Source: Burkholderiales bacterium UBA4657 (lineage in GTDB: Bacteria; Pseudomonadota; Gammaproteobacteria; Burkholderiales; Burkholderiaceae_E). From it: DNA of 64,000 nt. Both the position numbers and the translations under genes were made by a program. The notes under the pieces are model-generated. The model saw only the letters and a program-made list of their open reading frames with translations. It ran no database searches and was not told the DNA's origin. Below are positions 9,259 through 18,391 of the stretch, one piece after another (positions within the stretch are counted from its first letter, which is position 1; every line of letters starts with the position of its first letter). The stretch lies in contig DHLX01000018.1 of the NCBI GenBank assembly GCA_002405475.1, positions 297,196 through 361,195 of the forward strand. The letters are read 5' to 3'.

Positions 9259-9678
9259 TTACCAGCAAACAGTGTAAAACCGGCATTTCCCATCGGCGCA
9301 AATGACATAGGTAATGCAGTTCGAGCCGACATGGCTGATGCTGCTGACCTGCGAAGCCCCGGTCAGGGTGGTGTTGGTGGTGCCTGGGCAGATGGGCAGC
9401 TTGCCGGCTTTGGGGTCAGCAGGTCTGGCGTCTTTGGCCGCTTTGCCGTCAGTGCTGGCTTTGGGCAGTTGGCATTCGGGTATGACCTTGCCGTCAGCGG
9501 TAATGGCGATGGCTTCGCCCTTGTCGTTAAAGACAATGGCATGGGTGCCGCCAGCCGGTTTAATATGGCGTTCGGCCAGGGCCTTGGCGTCGGGCGCGGT
9601 TTTGGCAGCGCTTTGCGCCAGGGTGGTATGGCTGACGGTCAGGGTCAATACGGCAAGAGCCAGGTTCAGGTATTTCAT
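9259..9678 (-). CDS. Small secreted Cys-containing protein, unknown function
   Basis: Not a family I recognise. The 139-residue product has a signal peptide (LALAVLTLTVSHTTLAQS), a basic/Ala-rich middle, and six Cys in the mature part: PECQLP, PICPG and a terminal block CITYVICADGKCRFYTVCW with four Cys and several aromatics. ATG at 9678 follows an excellent GGAGG site. It lies 32 bp downstream of the FecR-TPR-barrel gene on the same strand and is probably cotranscribed. A disulfide-linked secreted or surface peptide is possible (inference). Confidence 0.7.
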   Translation of the reverse strand: MKYLNLALAVLTLTVSHTTLAQSAAKTAPDAKALAERHIKPAGGTHAIVFNDKGEAIAITADGKVIPECQLPKASTDGKAAKDARPADPKAGKLPICPGTTNTTLTGASQVSSISHVGSNCITYVICADGKCRFYTVCW

Positions 9679-9710
9679 TTTTTTCCTCCGGGTTATAAAA
9701 GTTAAGGGCA

Positions 9711-12700
9711 CTACAACTTCAGGCTGGCACGAACAAAGACCGAACGCCCCGACTGAAACAGGGGTATTCTGGGTTCATCGTTCAGGCTGGTATTTTGAAA
9801 GCGCAGGTTTTTGTCAAAGATATTATTCAGCTCCAGCGCCACTGACCAGGGCTGCGGTGCCGGGGCATAGCGCACTGCCATATTGACGACCGCAAAGCGC
9901 GAGCGCGTCTGGGTGGTGGTGGCCTGGGTGCGGTTGTCCACCGTCTGCTTGACGCCGCGCCATTCCAGCCCCAGCTTCCACTGCGGCGCAACAAAATAGT
10001 TCAGGTTGATGGGTACTTGTTGTGTCACGACCGCCACCGGAATACTGAAGTCGTCTAACTGCTTGAGGCGAATGGTGTCGTAAAGCCAGCCCACATTCAA
10101 CGCCCAGCGCGGGTGCAGGCGCCACGCAAAGTAGGCGCGGTGTGCCTGCTCGGTCCAGTCGCCAGTACAGTTTCTGATCTTGCACCCGGTTTCATAGACC
10201 TGCAGGCGCCGTTGCGACCATTCCAGCCCGGTGTGCAGCCCCGGGTGCCAGGCATAGTCTGCAGCCAGCGCGCTTCTCTGGTAACGCGTACCGTCTGCGT
10301 CGTCAAACACCTGGTTGAACTGGGCAAACTGGGTCGGTTCCAGCGCCTGTTCCCTGCCAGCGCTGGCTTTCAGGCCACGGTACCACGCGGCGCGCAGGTT
10401 CCAGTGTTCGCCTGCATATTGCAGGCCGGCCTTGGGGCTGAAGCTGCGTACTGTCAAGCCGTCGGCGCGCTCAAAATCGTCAAACGTCAGGCCGCCATAG
10501 GCGCGCCAGTGCTGCCCCTGCGCCTGATGATAAACATAGGCATTGCGGTGTTTCAGGTCGGCGTTGGTCAATGACGCTGTTGGCGGCACAGCAAAAGGAA
10601 GGCCGCTGGTGGTGGCCGTCAAATTGGTATTTGAGTCATCCTGATACAGACTGAGGCCGCCCGTTATAGAGTGCTGCTCACCCTGGTACAAATATTGCGC
10701 CTCGGCATAGTGAGCCTGTGTAATGTTAATCAAAGAGCTTCGGCTCTCTATAGTGAAATTCGGCCCCGGAATAAAGGTGCGCGAAATGTCTTTGCTGCGG
10801 CCTTCGCGCTCGGTCTTGACCAGCGACAACAGCCACTCGCTGTGCGCCGACAGGCGCTGGCGCAGGCCCAGCCGTAGCACGTCGTTGTCGCGCGCGCGGC
10901 GCCGTTCCGGCTCGGCACTTAGCGGGTTAATACGCTGCGTGACGTCGCCACCGTCGCGGCGCACACTGCGCACTTCCAGTTGCGCCTGTAGCGCCGGGGT
11001 CAGTTGCGCCTGCAGCAGCAGGTTGTGCGCGCTTATACGCAGGTCAGACTCGGGCCAGAAACCCTGGGTGTCGTACAAAAAATGCCCGAACGACAATTGC
11101 ACCCGTTCCCAGGCCTGGTAAGCCAGCAGCGAGCTGGCGCGGGTGCCTTGGCTGCCGCTCAGTAGCGCGGCACTGAGCCCCTGGGTTTTCTGCTCGAATA
11201 GCGGTGAATATTCTTCCAGACTCAGGGCGCGCGGCCCGCCAATGATGGGCATGCCCGGCACCAGCGCCTGTGGCGGTACTGGCGCGGTGCCCAGCGGCGC
11301 CCGCAGTTGCGCCTGCAGTTGTTCGCTGACACGCGCGGTTTCGTACAGCGGCAGGGCGACATAGGCTTCGGCCAGAAAACGGTGGCTGGCAGCACTTAGC
11401 GGGTCGGCCGACAGCGCCTGCCGTGCCGTGCTGAGCATGACACCGTCAAAGCCCAGGTCACGGTAGGCACCGGCCAGACTGATATTGCGCCCGGCTTCGT
11501 CCTGGTTCAGCAGCAGCCGTGGCCGCACTACCGCGCGCCGATCGTTCAGCGCCAGCGCCCGTTCATAGTCTTGTACCGCACCGGCCGGGTCGTTGTCTTG
11601 CTGTTTGCGTATCGCGTCGGTAAACCACGGGGTGGGGTTGCGCGGGTCTAGCTGTTTGGCCAGTTCCAGTTCGCGCTGCGCCGGTGCGGCACGCTTTTCC
11701 TGCAGGTAGGCGCGCGCCAAAGCGCTGCGTAATTCGGCATTGCCGGGGTCGAGCATGACCGCTATTTCCAGATGCCGGCGTCCTTCGCTGAGGTCACCGC
11801 GCCGCAGCAGAATCAGGCCAGTGCCAAGCCAGGCTTGCGGGTCCGACGCGCTGTCGCCCTTGGCCTGCTCAAACAGGCTCAGTGCGGCTGCCATTTCGCC
11901 GTCCATCAATGCGGCAAAACCCAGCACGGTTCGGGCACGCGGCAGGCTCGGGGCAAGGGCCAGGGCGCGGCGTGCTGCGTCGCGCCCGGCTCCGGCTTCC
12001 GAGGCCAGTAATTTGAGTTCGGCCAGACGCGCCCAGGCCACGGCAAACTGCGGCTCAAGTTCGGTGGCGCGCGTGGCCGAGCGCGTGGCCAGCGCCAGTT
12101 GGCCGCTGGCTTGCTGCGCCAGGCTTAGCGCCAGGGCAGCACTGGCCAGGTCAGGCTGTGCCTGTTGTGCCTGTTGCGCCAGCAGTAGTGCCTGGGCAAT
12201 CTCGTTACGTGCCACGGCGATGACGGCCTGCAGTGACAGCGCGGCAGCACTGCCAACATGAGACGCCATCAGCTCACGGGCTTCGTTGACGCGACCGGCA
12301 ACCAGCAAGGCATTGGCCTGTTGTAGCGCGGCCGGGCTGCGCTGGTTCAGTATCAAGGGGTAGTACAGCGCCCATTGGGTGAACTCAAGCGGTTGTATGC
12401 GCAGGGGCGCCGAGGGCGCGCCTCCGGCCACGGCTTCGGTGGTCTGTCCACTGCCCAGACTCTGTTCCCCTGCCGCATTAACGGCACGAACCCGGCCTTC
12501 GGTGACGCTGATGCGGGTACGCTGGGCCTCGGCTTCAACCGTGAATTCGGTGCCTTCAACCAGGGCATTCATATAGGGCGCCACCACGCTGAAGCGTTTA
12601 ACGAAGCGGGTCAGCACATGAATTACACCTTCAATCAGACCCAGTTCGGCGGGTTGGTCCGGACTGATATTGACCAGGGTCAGGGTGGTTTTCTGGCTCA

Positions 12701-12956
12701 GGCGTACTACCACCTGATTCACCAGCTCGATAGCGGCACGGCCGCGTTCACGTACTGCAACCTGGTCACCGGCGCACAGGTTTTGTTGCAGGCGTGCCGG
12801 AGTCCAGGCGCCCGCAACTGCCGTGGCTGTGCGTATTTCGACCAGGCCTTCAATCGACACCATTTTTCCTACGGGTCGTTCGCATGCCAGAGCATTTGAA
12901 GTGGCCGCTGAAAAAACAAGCAGCACAGCAAGCCTGCGGAATTTGCATAAGAACAA
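9711..12956 (-). CDS. FecR-domain / TPR / outer-membrane beta-barrel fusion protein
   Basis: A very large exported protein (1081 residues from the start chosen here). Signal peptide ending SNALA; FecR domain about 25-180 (VSIEGLVEIRTA...VVRLSQKTTL...VEGTEFTVE); TPR array about 210-480; then a 480-residue C-terminal region with alternating aromatic strands ending RSVFVRASLKL, like a TonB-receptor-type barrel. The frame opens at TTG 13010, but TTG at 12956 has a GGGAGG site at good spacing and gives a proper signal peptide. The CHASE2 cyclase and CRP-type regulator lie upstream. A barrel combined with FecR and TPRs suggests an outer-membrane sensor or export channel (inference). Confidence 0.8.
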   Translation of the reverse strand: MFLCKFRRLAVLLVFSAATSNALACERPVGKMVSIEGLVEIRTATAVAGAWTPARLQQNLCAGDQVAVRERGRAAIELVNQVVVRLSQKTTLTLVNISPDQPAELGLIEGVIHVLTRFVKRFSVVAPYMNALVEGTEFTVEAEAQRTRISVTEGRVRAVNAAGEQSLGSGQTTEAVAGGAPSAPLRIQPLEFTQWALYYPLILNQRSPAALQQANALLVAGRVNEARELMASHVGSAAALSLQAVIAVARNEIAQALLLAQQAQQAQPDLASAALALSLAQQASGQLALATRSATRATELEPQFAVAWARLAELKLLASEAGAGRDAARRALALAPSLPRARTVLGFAALMDGEMAAALSLFEQAKGDSASDPQAWLGTGLILLRRGDLSEGRRHLEIAVMLDPGNAELRSALARAYLQEKRAAPAQRELELAKQLDPRNPTPWFTDAIRKQQDNDPAGAVQDYERALALNDRRAVVRPRLLLNQDEAGRNISLAGAYRDLGFDGVMLSTARQALSADPLSAASHRFLAEAYVALPLYETARVSEQLQAQLRAPLGTAPVPPQALVPGMPIIGGPRALSLEEYSPLFEQKTQGLSAALLSGSQGTRASSLLAYQAWERVQLSFGHFLYDTQGFWPESDLRISAHNLLLQAQLTPALQAQLEVRSVRRDGGDVTQRINPLSAEPERRRARDNDVLRLGLRQRLSAHSEWLLSLVKTEREGRSKDISRTFIPGPNFTIESRSSLINITQAHYAEAQYLYQGEQHSITGGLSLYQDDSNTNLTATTSGLPFAVPPTASLTNADLKHRNAYVYHQAQGQHWRAYGGLTFDDFERADGLTVRSFSPKAGLQYAGEHWNLRAAWYRGLKASAGREQALEPTQFAQFNQVFDDADGTRYQRSALAADYAWHPGLHTGLEWSQRRLQVYETGCKIRNCTGDWTEQAHRAYFAWRLHPRWALNVGWLYDTIRLKQLDDFSIPVAVVTQQVPINLNYFVAPQWKLGLEWRGVKQTVDNRTQATTTQTRSRFAVVNMAVRYAPAPQPWSVALELNNIFDKNLRFQNTSLNDEPRIPLFQSGRSVFVRASLKL

Positions 12957-13104
12957 GGACGCCCTCCCGGATATGGGGGCAAGTGTGGGTATTGACGCTG
13001 TAGCTGTCAATCATTTCACGGTACAAAGTGAGCGGTAACGTGGCTTCTTTGACAGACCACAACGAGCGCGAAGGTTTGGGGGCAACTTGGTGCAAGGTGC
13101 TGCC

Positions 13105-13956
13105 TCATAAACGTGCACCGTGCGGCAGAACCTTGAATGGGCCTGACTCCTTGATACGGGTTCTGTAATCAGCACTCAGGCATGGCTGCCCAGGCTTTGC
13201 GTTGGATTGTGCGACTATTTTTGGCGTACCGCGCCAGCCTTGTTCCCAACGTATCTGGAACTGACCGGCGTTATAAATTTCTTCTTCAACACCGCTGGCC
13301 GCATCAACCACCTGGGTGATGCGAAAGCTGATGTCAGGCACTTCATTGAGTTGTGTCCATTCAGCTCTGTCGGCTTCCATATTGCGCTGGAATGGCCCGA
13401 TACAGCTTTGCAGATCGAGATGCCGGAACGCTTCGTGCTCAACAGACAGCCGTTGCAACACGGTGTCATCTATGGGTTCGCACGGCGCTGGCGGCTCGAC
13501 ATGAAGCGGGAATTGCGGATACTGCTGCCGAGCGCGCAGCACCCATTCAATTTCCCAGCGCGGTACCATTGCATAGAAATAGCCGTATTCATCGGTCTGC
13601 ACTGTGACGATGTGTTCACGCCGGCAGGCGAATGGAAAATACCACGACCATTTCGACCCAGGCGGAAAATAGCCTAACAGGTTGCACTCGCTAAACTCAA
13701 TATGGACATTGGCAGATGGCACCGCATGTTCGATGTCAGTGCTGTCATCATTTTTCACCAGCATGCCGCGCATCCTGGCAAATGACAGCAGGTACGGGTC
13801 TATCATCAAGCGAAATTTATGGCCAATTTGTGCCACGCTCATGCCGACCAGCAGGTCGGGCCCGATTCGGCTTAATGTGCCGAGACGATGCGCGGCCGTG
13901 GCCGTGAGCCTGTTTGATGATAAATCCGGATAGTGATCATACGGTGCAGTTGCCAT
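13105..13956 (-). CDS. Hypothetical protein with possible transthyretin-like segment
   Basis: A 283-residue protein without signal peptide or membrane segments. The middle part (FSECNLLGYFPPGSKWSWYFPF, then HIVTVQTDEYGYFYAMVPRWEIEWVLR) reads like a carboxypeptidase-regulatory/transthyretin-like beta-sandwich insert of the kind seen in uncharacterised proteobacterial proteins; I cannot name the family firmly. It lies between the FecR-TPR-barrel and cyclase genes, same strand, about 100 bp from the cyclase stop. A role in the same system is inference from position only. Confidence 0.65.
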   Translation of the reverse strand: MATAPYDHYPDLSSNRLTATAAHRLGTLSRIGPDLLVGMSVAQIGHKFRLMIDPYLLSFARMRGMLVKNDDSTDIEHAVPSANVHIEFSECNLLGYFPPGSKWSWYFPFACRREHIVTVQTDEYGYFYAMVPRWEIEWVLRARQQYPQFPLHVEPPAPCEPIDDTVLQRLSVEHEAFRHLDLQSCIGPFQRNMEADRAEWTQLNEVPDISFRITQVVDAASGVEEEIYNAGQFQIRWEQGWRGTPKIVAQSNAKPGQPCLSADYRTRIKESGPFKVLPHGARL

Positions 13957-14056
13957 GCTGCTCCCCTGCCTTGCAGCTGATAAGGGATTCAGAATAGGCT
14001 TAACCGAAATGAAAGTAGAGTGAATCTTGACATCGCTGGCGTGACTTATTCACCCG

Positions 14057-15949
14057 TTACTTTTCAGTCAGTACTTTTATACCTTGCCACGCGGCGCAGT
14101 CGGCCTGACTCAGGGTAAATACTTCAATGCTTTGCTGTTTGCCAGCCAGTTGCAACTGCCCCAGTCTTTTGATCGGCGCATCGGGTGGCAGGTAGCACGC
14201 TACCTGTTGTGACAGTAACACCCGGGTTTGCAGTGATTTGTTGGCGCTTTGCAAACGACTGCTGGTATTGACAATATCGCCCACCGCACGTAATTCAACA
14301 TGAGCGCCGGCACCTACTTCACCGAAGGCAATTGGCCCGTAATGCAGGCCAATACGGGTCGGCAGTGGCAGTGTTTGCAGTGCTTGCGCTGCCTGCAGTG
14401 CCTGGACGCAAGCCAGTGCCGGTCTTTGCCCTGAAACCCACAGCGCCAGCATGGCGTCACCCGTCAGATCTACGACCTGCCCGTCATGGGCGCTGATCAC
14501 AGCGATGACTTGTTCGAAGTATTGATTGAGCCAGATTCGCAGTTGTTCAGGGCTGCGGTTTTCAGCCAGGGCGGTATAGCCTTGCAGATCGCTACTGAGA
14601 CAAACGGCATAAAGTTCACCTTGTTGAGATTTATGGTCGCGCGCCAACTGGTCGATAATCTGACCCGGCAGATAGCGGTTCAGCGCCTGATGCAGAGACT
14701 GGCGCTGCTGTTCGGTATGGCGATAGTTGGCCCATAGCCCGGCACCGATCAGGAGCGGCCACTGTACTGCCAGTACACTGATGAGCGGCAGCCAAAGGTA
14801 GTATTGTTTGAAACACCACAGACCCAGGGCAAGGTACAGTGCCGCAGTGATGGCATTCAGTCCGAGGCCAAGTCGGGCCTGGCAGCGAAACCAGGGCAGA
14901 ATCAGGCACAGGCCAATTGTTATCAAGATGAAAAAATGAGCAGCCAGACCGGGGCGCCTGAGCCACTCCTGGTACAGCAAATTGGCGGTCGCGGTCGCCA
15001 TCAGTTCGACACCGCTGATGTCCAGTCCATCAGCCTGACTGTAAGCGGTGATATAGGCGTCTCGTTGTTCTGGCTGGTTAAACTCGGAAAAACCCACCAG
15101 CACAATTTTGTTCTGGAACGTGCTATCGCCAGGCTGGGATAGTCGTACCAGTGCCTGGTGATACGGCAAGGTGCGGATCTGCCCCGGTGGACCGTATAAA
15201 TTAAATGCCTGAGCCGCAGTAAAGTGCGGGCGCAATTGCCTTAACTGTGCGGCATCGGGTATGCCCGCGCTGACGGCTAGTCCCATCTGCTGCAAGTACT
15301 GTCGATAGCGCTCGGGCTGCAATAGTGCGGCAACACGCAGTGGCAGGGTAGCTTCGTCACCAGCGCCCGGAGCGAACGACCAGAACTCAACAATGCCATG
15401 CGCGGTTTTTGGCAGCGGGAACGGGGCGGTGGCATAAGCGGACTGTGCCAGCTCGGGTAGTGGCAGCAAGCGTTGATCGGTACTGAGTTTGATATGGCTG
15501 TCCAGGACTGTCTGTTCGCGCAGTACATATTCGGCCAGTAATACATTGCCGGCCTGGCGCAGCGCTTGCGCCAGTTGCTGGTCCTGCTGCGGGTCGCGTG
15601 CGCGGTCAAATAAAAGATCGAAGACTATGACACGGGCGCCCTGCGCTTTCAGTCCACGAACCAGTTCGGCATGCAGGGCGCGTGGCCACTGGTCAGGCCG
15701 GTTCGGTATGCCCAGTGCTTTGGACGCTTCTGAATTGAGCGCTACAATAACAATGGAATTGGGCGCAGGTTTTACGCCACGCAGGCTGTACCAGAAACGC
15801 AGGCCCTGGCTTTCTTCGAGCCTGTGGAATGGCATAAGACTGCCCAGCACGGCTGTAACCACGACCAGACAGCCTAACAGGCTGCGCCAGCGCCAGGACA
15901 GGCGCGTGGTCGTTTTCACCAAGGCAAAGGGTTGCATGTATTTACGCAC
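14057..15949 (-). CDS. CHASE2-domain class III adenylate/guanylate cyclase
   Basis: A membrane-bound nucleotide cyclase, 630 residues. N-terminal membrane helix (about 23-42), periplasmic CHASE2 sensor (about 45-330, including VIVFDLLFD), three membrane helices (about 335-410) and a class III catalytic domain (about 435-600). Catalytic features: metal Asp in LSSDLQGYTAL and TGDAMLALW, and the VNTSSRL Asn/Arg transition-state motif. The sequence does not decide ATP versus GTP. GTG at 15949 has a GGAAAG site; an in-frame ATG at 15937 is an alternative. Both overlap the start of the divergent CRP-type gene. Likely makes the effector for that regulator. Confidence 0.93.
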   Translation of the reverse strand: MRKYMQPFALVKTTTRLSWRWRSLLGCLVVVTAVLGSLMPFHRLEESQGLRFWYSLRGVKPAPNSIVIVALNSEASKALGIPNRPDQWPRALHAELVRGLKAQGARVIVFDLLFDRARDPQQDQQLAQALRQAGNVLLAEYVLREQTVLDSHIKLSTDQRLLPLPELAQSAYATAPFPLPKTAHGIVEFWSFAPGAGDEATLPLRVAALLQPERYRQYLQQMGLAVSAGIPDAAQLRQLRPHFTAAQAFNLYGPPGQIRTLPYHQALVRLSQPGDSTFQNKIVLVGFSEFNQPEQRDAYITAYSQADGLDISGVELMATATANLLYQEWLRRPGLAAHFFILITIGLCLILPWFRCQARLGLGLNAITAALYLALGLWCFKQYYLWLPLISVLAVQWPLLIGAGLWANYRHTEQQRQSLHQALNRYLPGQIIDQLARDHKSQQGELYAVCLSSDLQGYTALAENRSPEQLRIWLNQYFEQVIAVISAHDGQVVDLTGDAMLALWVSGQRPALACVQALQAAQALQTLPLPTRIGLHYGPIAFGEVGAGAHVELRAVGDIVNTSSRLQSANKSLQTRVLLSQQVACYLPPDAPIKRLGQLQLAGKQQSIEVFTLSQADCAAWQGIKVLTEK

Positions 15950-16586
15950 GGTAGAGCTTCTTTCCGGTTTATCTGACCCGCAGCTGGACGCATTGCTGCA
16001 TGGTAGCCGTTCGCGCGTTTATCCGAAAGGTTCAGTGGTGGTGAATGAAGGCGATACGTCGCATGCCTTGTTCATTGTTAAATCGGGCTCGCTCAAAGTC
16101 TACCTGAATGACGAAGAAGGCAAGGAAGTAGTTTTGTCCATGCTGGAGCCGGGTGAATACTTTGGTGAACTTGGCCTGATTGATGATGCGCCACGCTCTG
16201 CTTCGGTCGTCGCGCTCGAGAATAGTGATTTATTGCAGGTACCCAAAGATGCTTTCCAGCAACTGTTGGAACAATATCCTGATGCTCTGCATATTGTCAC
16301 GCGTAATCTGGTCGGTCAGGTTCGTCGTCTCACCGACAGTGTCCGTACTTTGGCGCTACTAGATGTATTTGGCCGCATTGTCCGGCTGTTGACCAGTCTG
16401 GGCGTTGAGGACAATGATGGACGGCTGGTAATCAGCCCGAAACTGACGCAGAAAGATATTGCCAGCCGGGTGGGTTCGTCGCGTGAAATGGTGAGTCGTA
16501 TTTTCAAGGATTTAGTGATTGGCGGCTATTTAACGGTCGATAGCGACAGCATTACTGTGAATAAAAAATTGCCCGCCAAATGGTAA
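15936..16586 (+). CDS. CRP/FNR-family transcriptional regulator
   Basis: A 216-residue cNMP-binding regulator. Cyclic-nucleotide domain about 15-130, with phosphate-binding cassette PGEYFGELGLIDDAPRSASVVA including the Glu, Arg and Ser used for cAMP contacts; dimer helix; C-terminal winged HTH with TQKDIASRVGSSREMVSRIFKDL. There are no N-terminal Cys ligands, so it is CRP-like rather than FNR-like. ATG at 15936 follows an AAAGG site, and no later start leaves an intact domain. It is head-to-head with and overlaps the CHASE2 cyclase gene, strongly suggesting one cAMP module. Confidence 0.93.
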   Translation: MYLRTVELLSGLSDPQLDALLHGSRSRVYPKGSVVVNEGDTSHALFIVKSGSLKVYLNDEEGKEVVLSMLEPGEYFGELGLIDDAPRSASVVALENSDLLQVPKDAFQQLLEQYPDALHIVTRNLVGQVRRLTDSVRTLALLDVFGRIVRLLTSLGVEDNDGRLVISPKLTQKDIASRVGSSREMVSRIFKDLVIGGYLTVDSDSITVNKKLPAKW

Positions 16587-16595
16587 TCCCCGGCC

Positions 16596-18332
16596 TTGAT
16601 AGCGCTTGATTTTCCCGCCGCTCCCCGCTCTTCATTACGACTGAAGAAGCTGTGGCGATCACCAACCCGAATCTGGAGTACCAGCCAACGGCATGAAGTG
16701 TGTGCGCTGATAGATGCCGCGCATGCTGCTGCTCTGGACGGGCACTGGGTCGTCGGCTTTGTCAGTTACGAGGCGGCATCAGCATTTGACGCGGCGGCGC
16801 AGGTACACCCGCCACTGCCGGGCTGGCCGCTGGTCTGGTTCGCTGTCATGGCCGAAGAAATGACTCAAGAACCGGAACAGGCCGCCTTTCGTGTTGGGGT
16901 CTGGCAAGACCGGACTCCAGGATCGCAATTTCATCAGCACTTTGGTCAGATCAAGCACGCTATTGCGGCTGGGGATACTTACCAGATCAACTACACCACC
17001 CGATTGCAGGCGCCGTTTGAAGGTTCGGCTTATGCATTTTTTCGTGCTTTGCAGCGTGGCCAGTCCCAGGGCTACAGTCTGTATATTGACCTGGGGCAGC
17101 GTCAGGTTTGCTCGGTATCGCCGGAATTGTTTTTTCACTGGCAGGATGGGCGGCTGATGACGCAGCCGATGAAAGGAACCGCAGCCCGTGCGGCCGATCC
17201 GGAGCTTGACCGGGCGTTAGCGCAGGCACTGTGTGCCAGCAGCAAAGAGCAGGCAGAGAATCTGATGATTGTTGATTTGCTGCGTAATGATATGGCACGA
17301 CTGTCGTTACCTGGCAGCGTGACTGTACCGCACCTGTTTGAATTGCAGGCCTTGCCTACCGTCTGGCAGATGACTTCGACCATTGAGTCCCGAACCCGTA
17401 GTGGGACACGGCTGAGCGATATCTTTCAGGCTCTGTTTCCTTGTGGCTCGGTGACTGGTGCGCCGAAACTCAAATCGATGCAGATCATTCATTCGCTAGA
17501 GCCATGGCCGCGAGGTATTTATTGTGGTGCGCTGGGTGTTTTGCAACCGGGCGGCGCCGCCACTTTCAACGTGGCAATTCGCACCGTCAGTATTCAGGAA
17601 CAGGTGGCATTGTGTGGCATAGGCAGTGGCATTACCTGGGATGCGCAGGAGGCACAAGAGCAGGCCGAGTTTCAGGTCAAACGACGCTTTCTGGAGCGTG
17701 CCCGTGAGCCGTTTCAATTACTCGAAACACTGAAGTTATCCGACGGGCAATACTGGCTGGCAGCACTGCATCTGCAGCGGCTGCAATATAGCGCCGCCCA
17801 TTTTAATTTTTGCTATTCAGAACAACAGGTTGAACGGGCGCTACAGCAGGTGGCGCAGCACTATGGTCAAGGCGACTGGCGGGTACGCTTGCTGCTGGAT
17901 GCGCAAGGACAGATTCAGACCCAGGTGGAGACTTTGTTGTCAGTGACAGAGCCGGTGACAATAGAGTTGGCGCAGCAGCCAGTGGATAGTGCTGATGAGT
18001 TCCTGCGACACAAGACCACCTGGCGCGCGGTTTACGCGCCATTTGCTCCCCAAACACCTCAGGTATTTGACACCCTAATGTGGAATGAAAGGCAGGAGCT
18101 GACCGAATTCACCAGGGGCAATGTAGTACTGACGCTGAATGGTCAGGATTACACTCCGCCGGCCAGCAGTGGTTTGTTGCCTGGCTGTTTGCGTCAGCAT
18201 TTGCTGCAGCTAGGTTCTTTGCGCGAGCGCATACTGACGCTGCAAGACCTGGATCGGGCTGAACGCATCATGTTCATCAACAGCGTTCGTGGTTGTCTGC
18301 TGACCCGACTGTTATCGGTAACTCGAGTTTGA
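16596..18332 (+). CDS. pabB: Aminodeoxychorismate synthase component I fused to 4-amino-4-deoxychorismate lyase-like domain
   Basis: A 578-residue folate-pathway fusion making p-aminobenzoate. The chorismate-binding domain spans about 110-365 (GDTYQINYT; QPMKGTAAR; LMIVDLLRNDMARL; FPCGSVTGAPK; CGIGSGITWD). The C-terminal ~200 residues are a divergent class IV PabC-type domain (EFTRGNVV; LPGCLRQHLL; FINSVRG), giving both amination and lyase steps in one chain. The start is TTG at 16596, 9 bp after the regulator gene, without a clear Shine-Dalgarno site. PabB-PabC fusions are common in this bacterial group. Confidence 0.9.
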   Translation: MIALDFPAAPRSSLRLKKLWRSPTRIWSTSQRHEVCALIDAAHAAALDGHWVVGFVSYEAASAFDAAAQVHPPLPGWPLVWFAVMAEEMTQEPEQAAFRVGVWQDRTPGSQFHQHFGQIKHAIAAGDTYQINYTTRLQAPFEGSAYAFFRALQRGQSQGYSLYIDLGQRQVCSVSPELFFHWQDGRLMTQPMKGTAARAADPELDRALAQALCASSKEQAENLMIVDLLRNDMARLSLPGSVTVPHLFELQALPTVWQMTSTIESRTRSGTRLSDIFQALFPCGSVTGAPKLKSMQIIHSLEPWPRGIYCGALGVLQPGGAATFNVAIRTVSIQEQVALCGIGSGITWDAQEAQEQAEFQVKRRFLERAREPFQLLETLKLSDGQYWLAALHLQRLQYSAAHFNFCYSEQQVERALQQVAQHYGQGDWRVRLLLDAQGQIQTQVETLLSVTEPVTIELAQQPVDSADEFLRHKTTWRAVYAPFAPQTPQVFDTLMWNERQELTEFTRGNVVLTLNGQDYTPPASSGLLPGCLRQHLLQLGSLRERILTLQDLDRAERIMFINSVRGCLLTRLLSVTRV

Positions 18333-18391
18333 AACAGATCTGTGCCTAGTAGTCAGGCGCTGGTTACAGGCTGCTGCACCTGATGGCGTTG

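Noticed and set aside
9314..9886. 190-codon plus-strand frame
   Set aside because: Antisense to the small Cys protein and the end of the barrel gene; no ribosome site or motifs.
12375..12899. 174-codon plus-strand frame
   Set aside because: Antisense to the FecR domain of the barrel protein, no supporting features.
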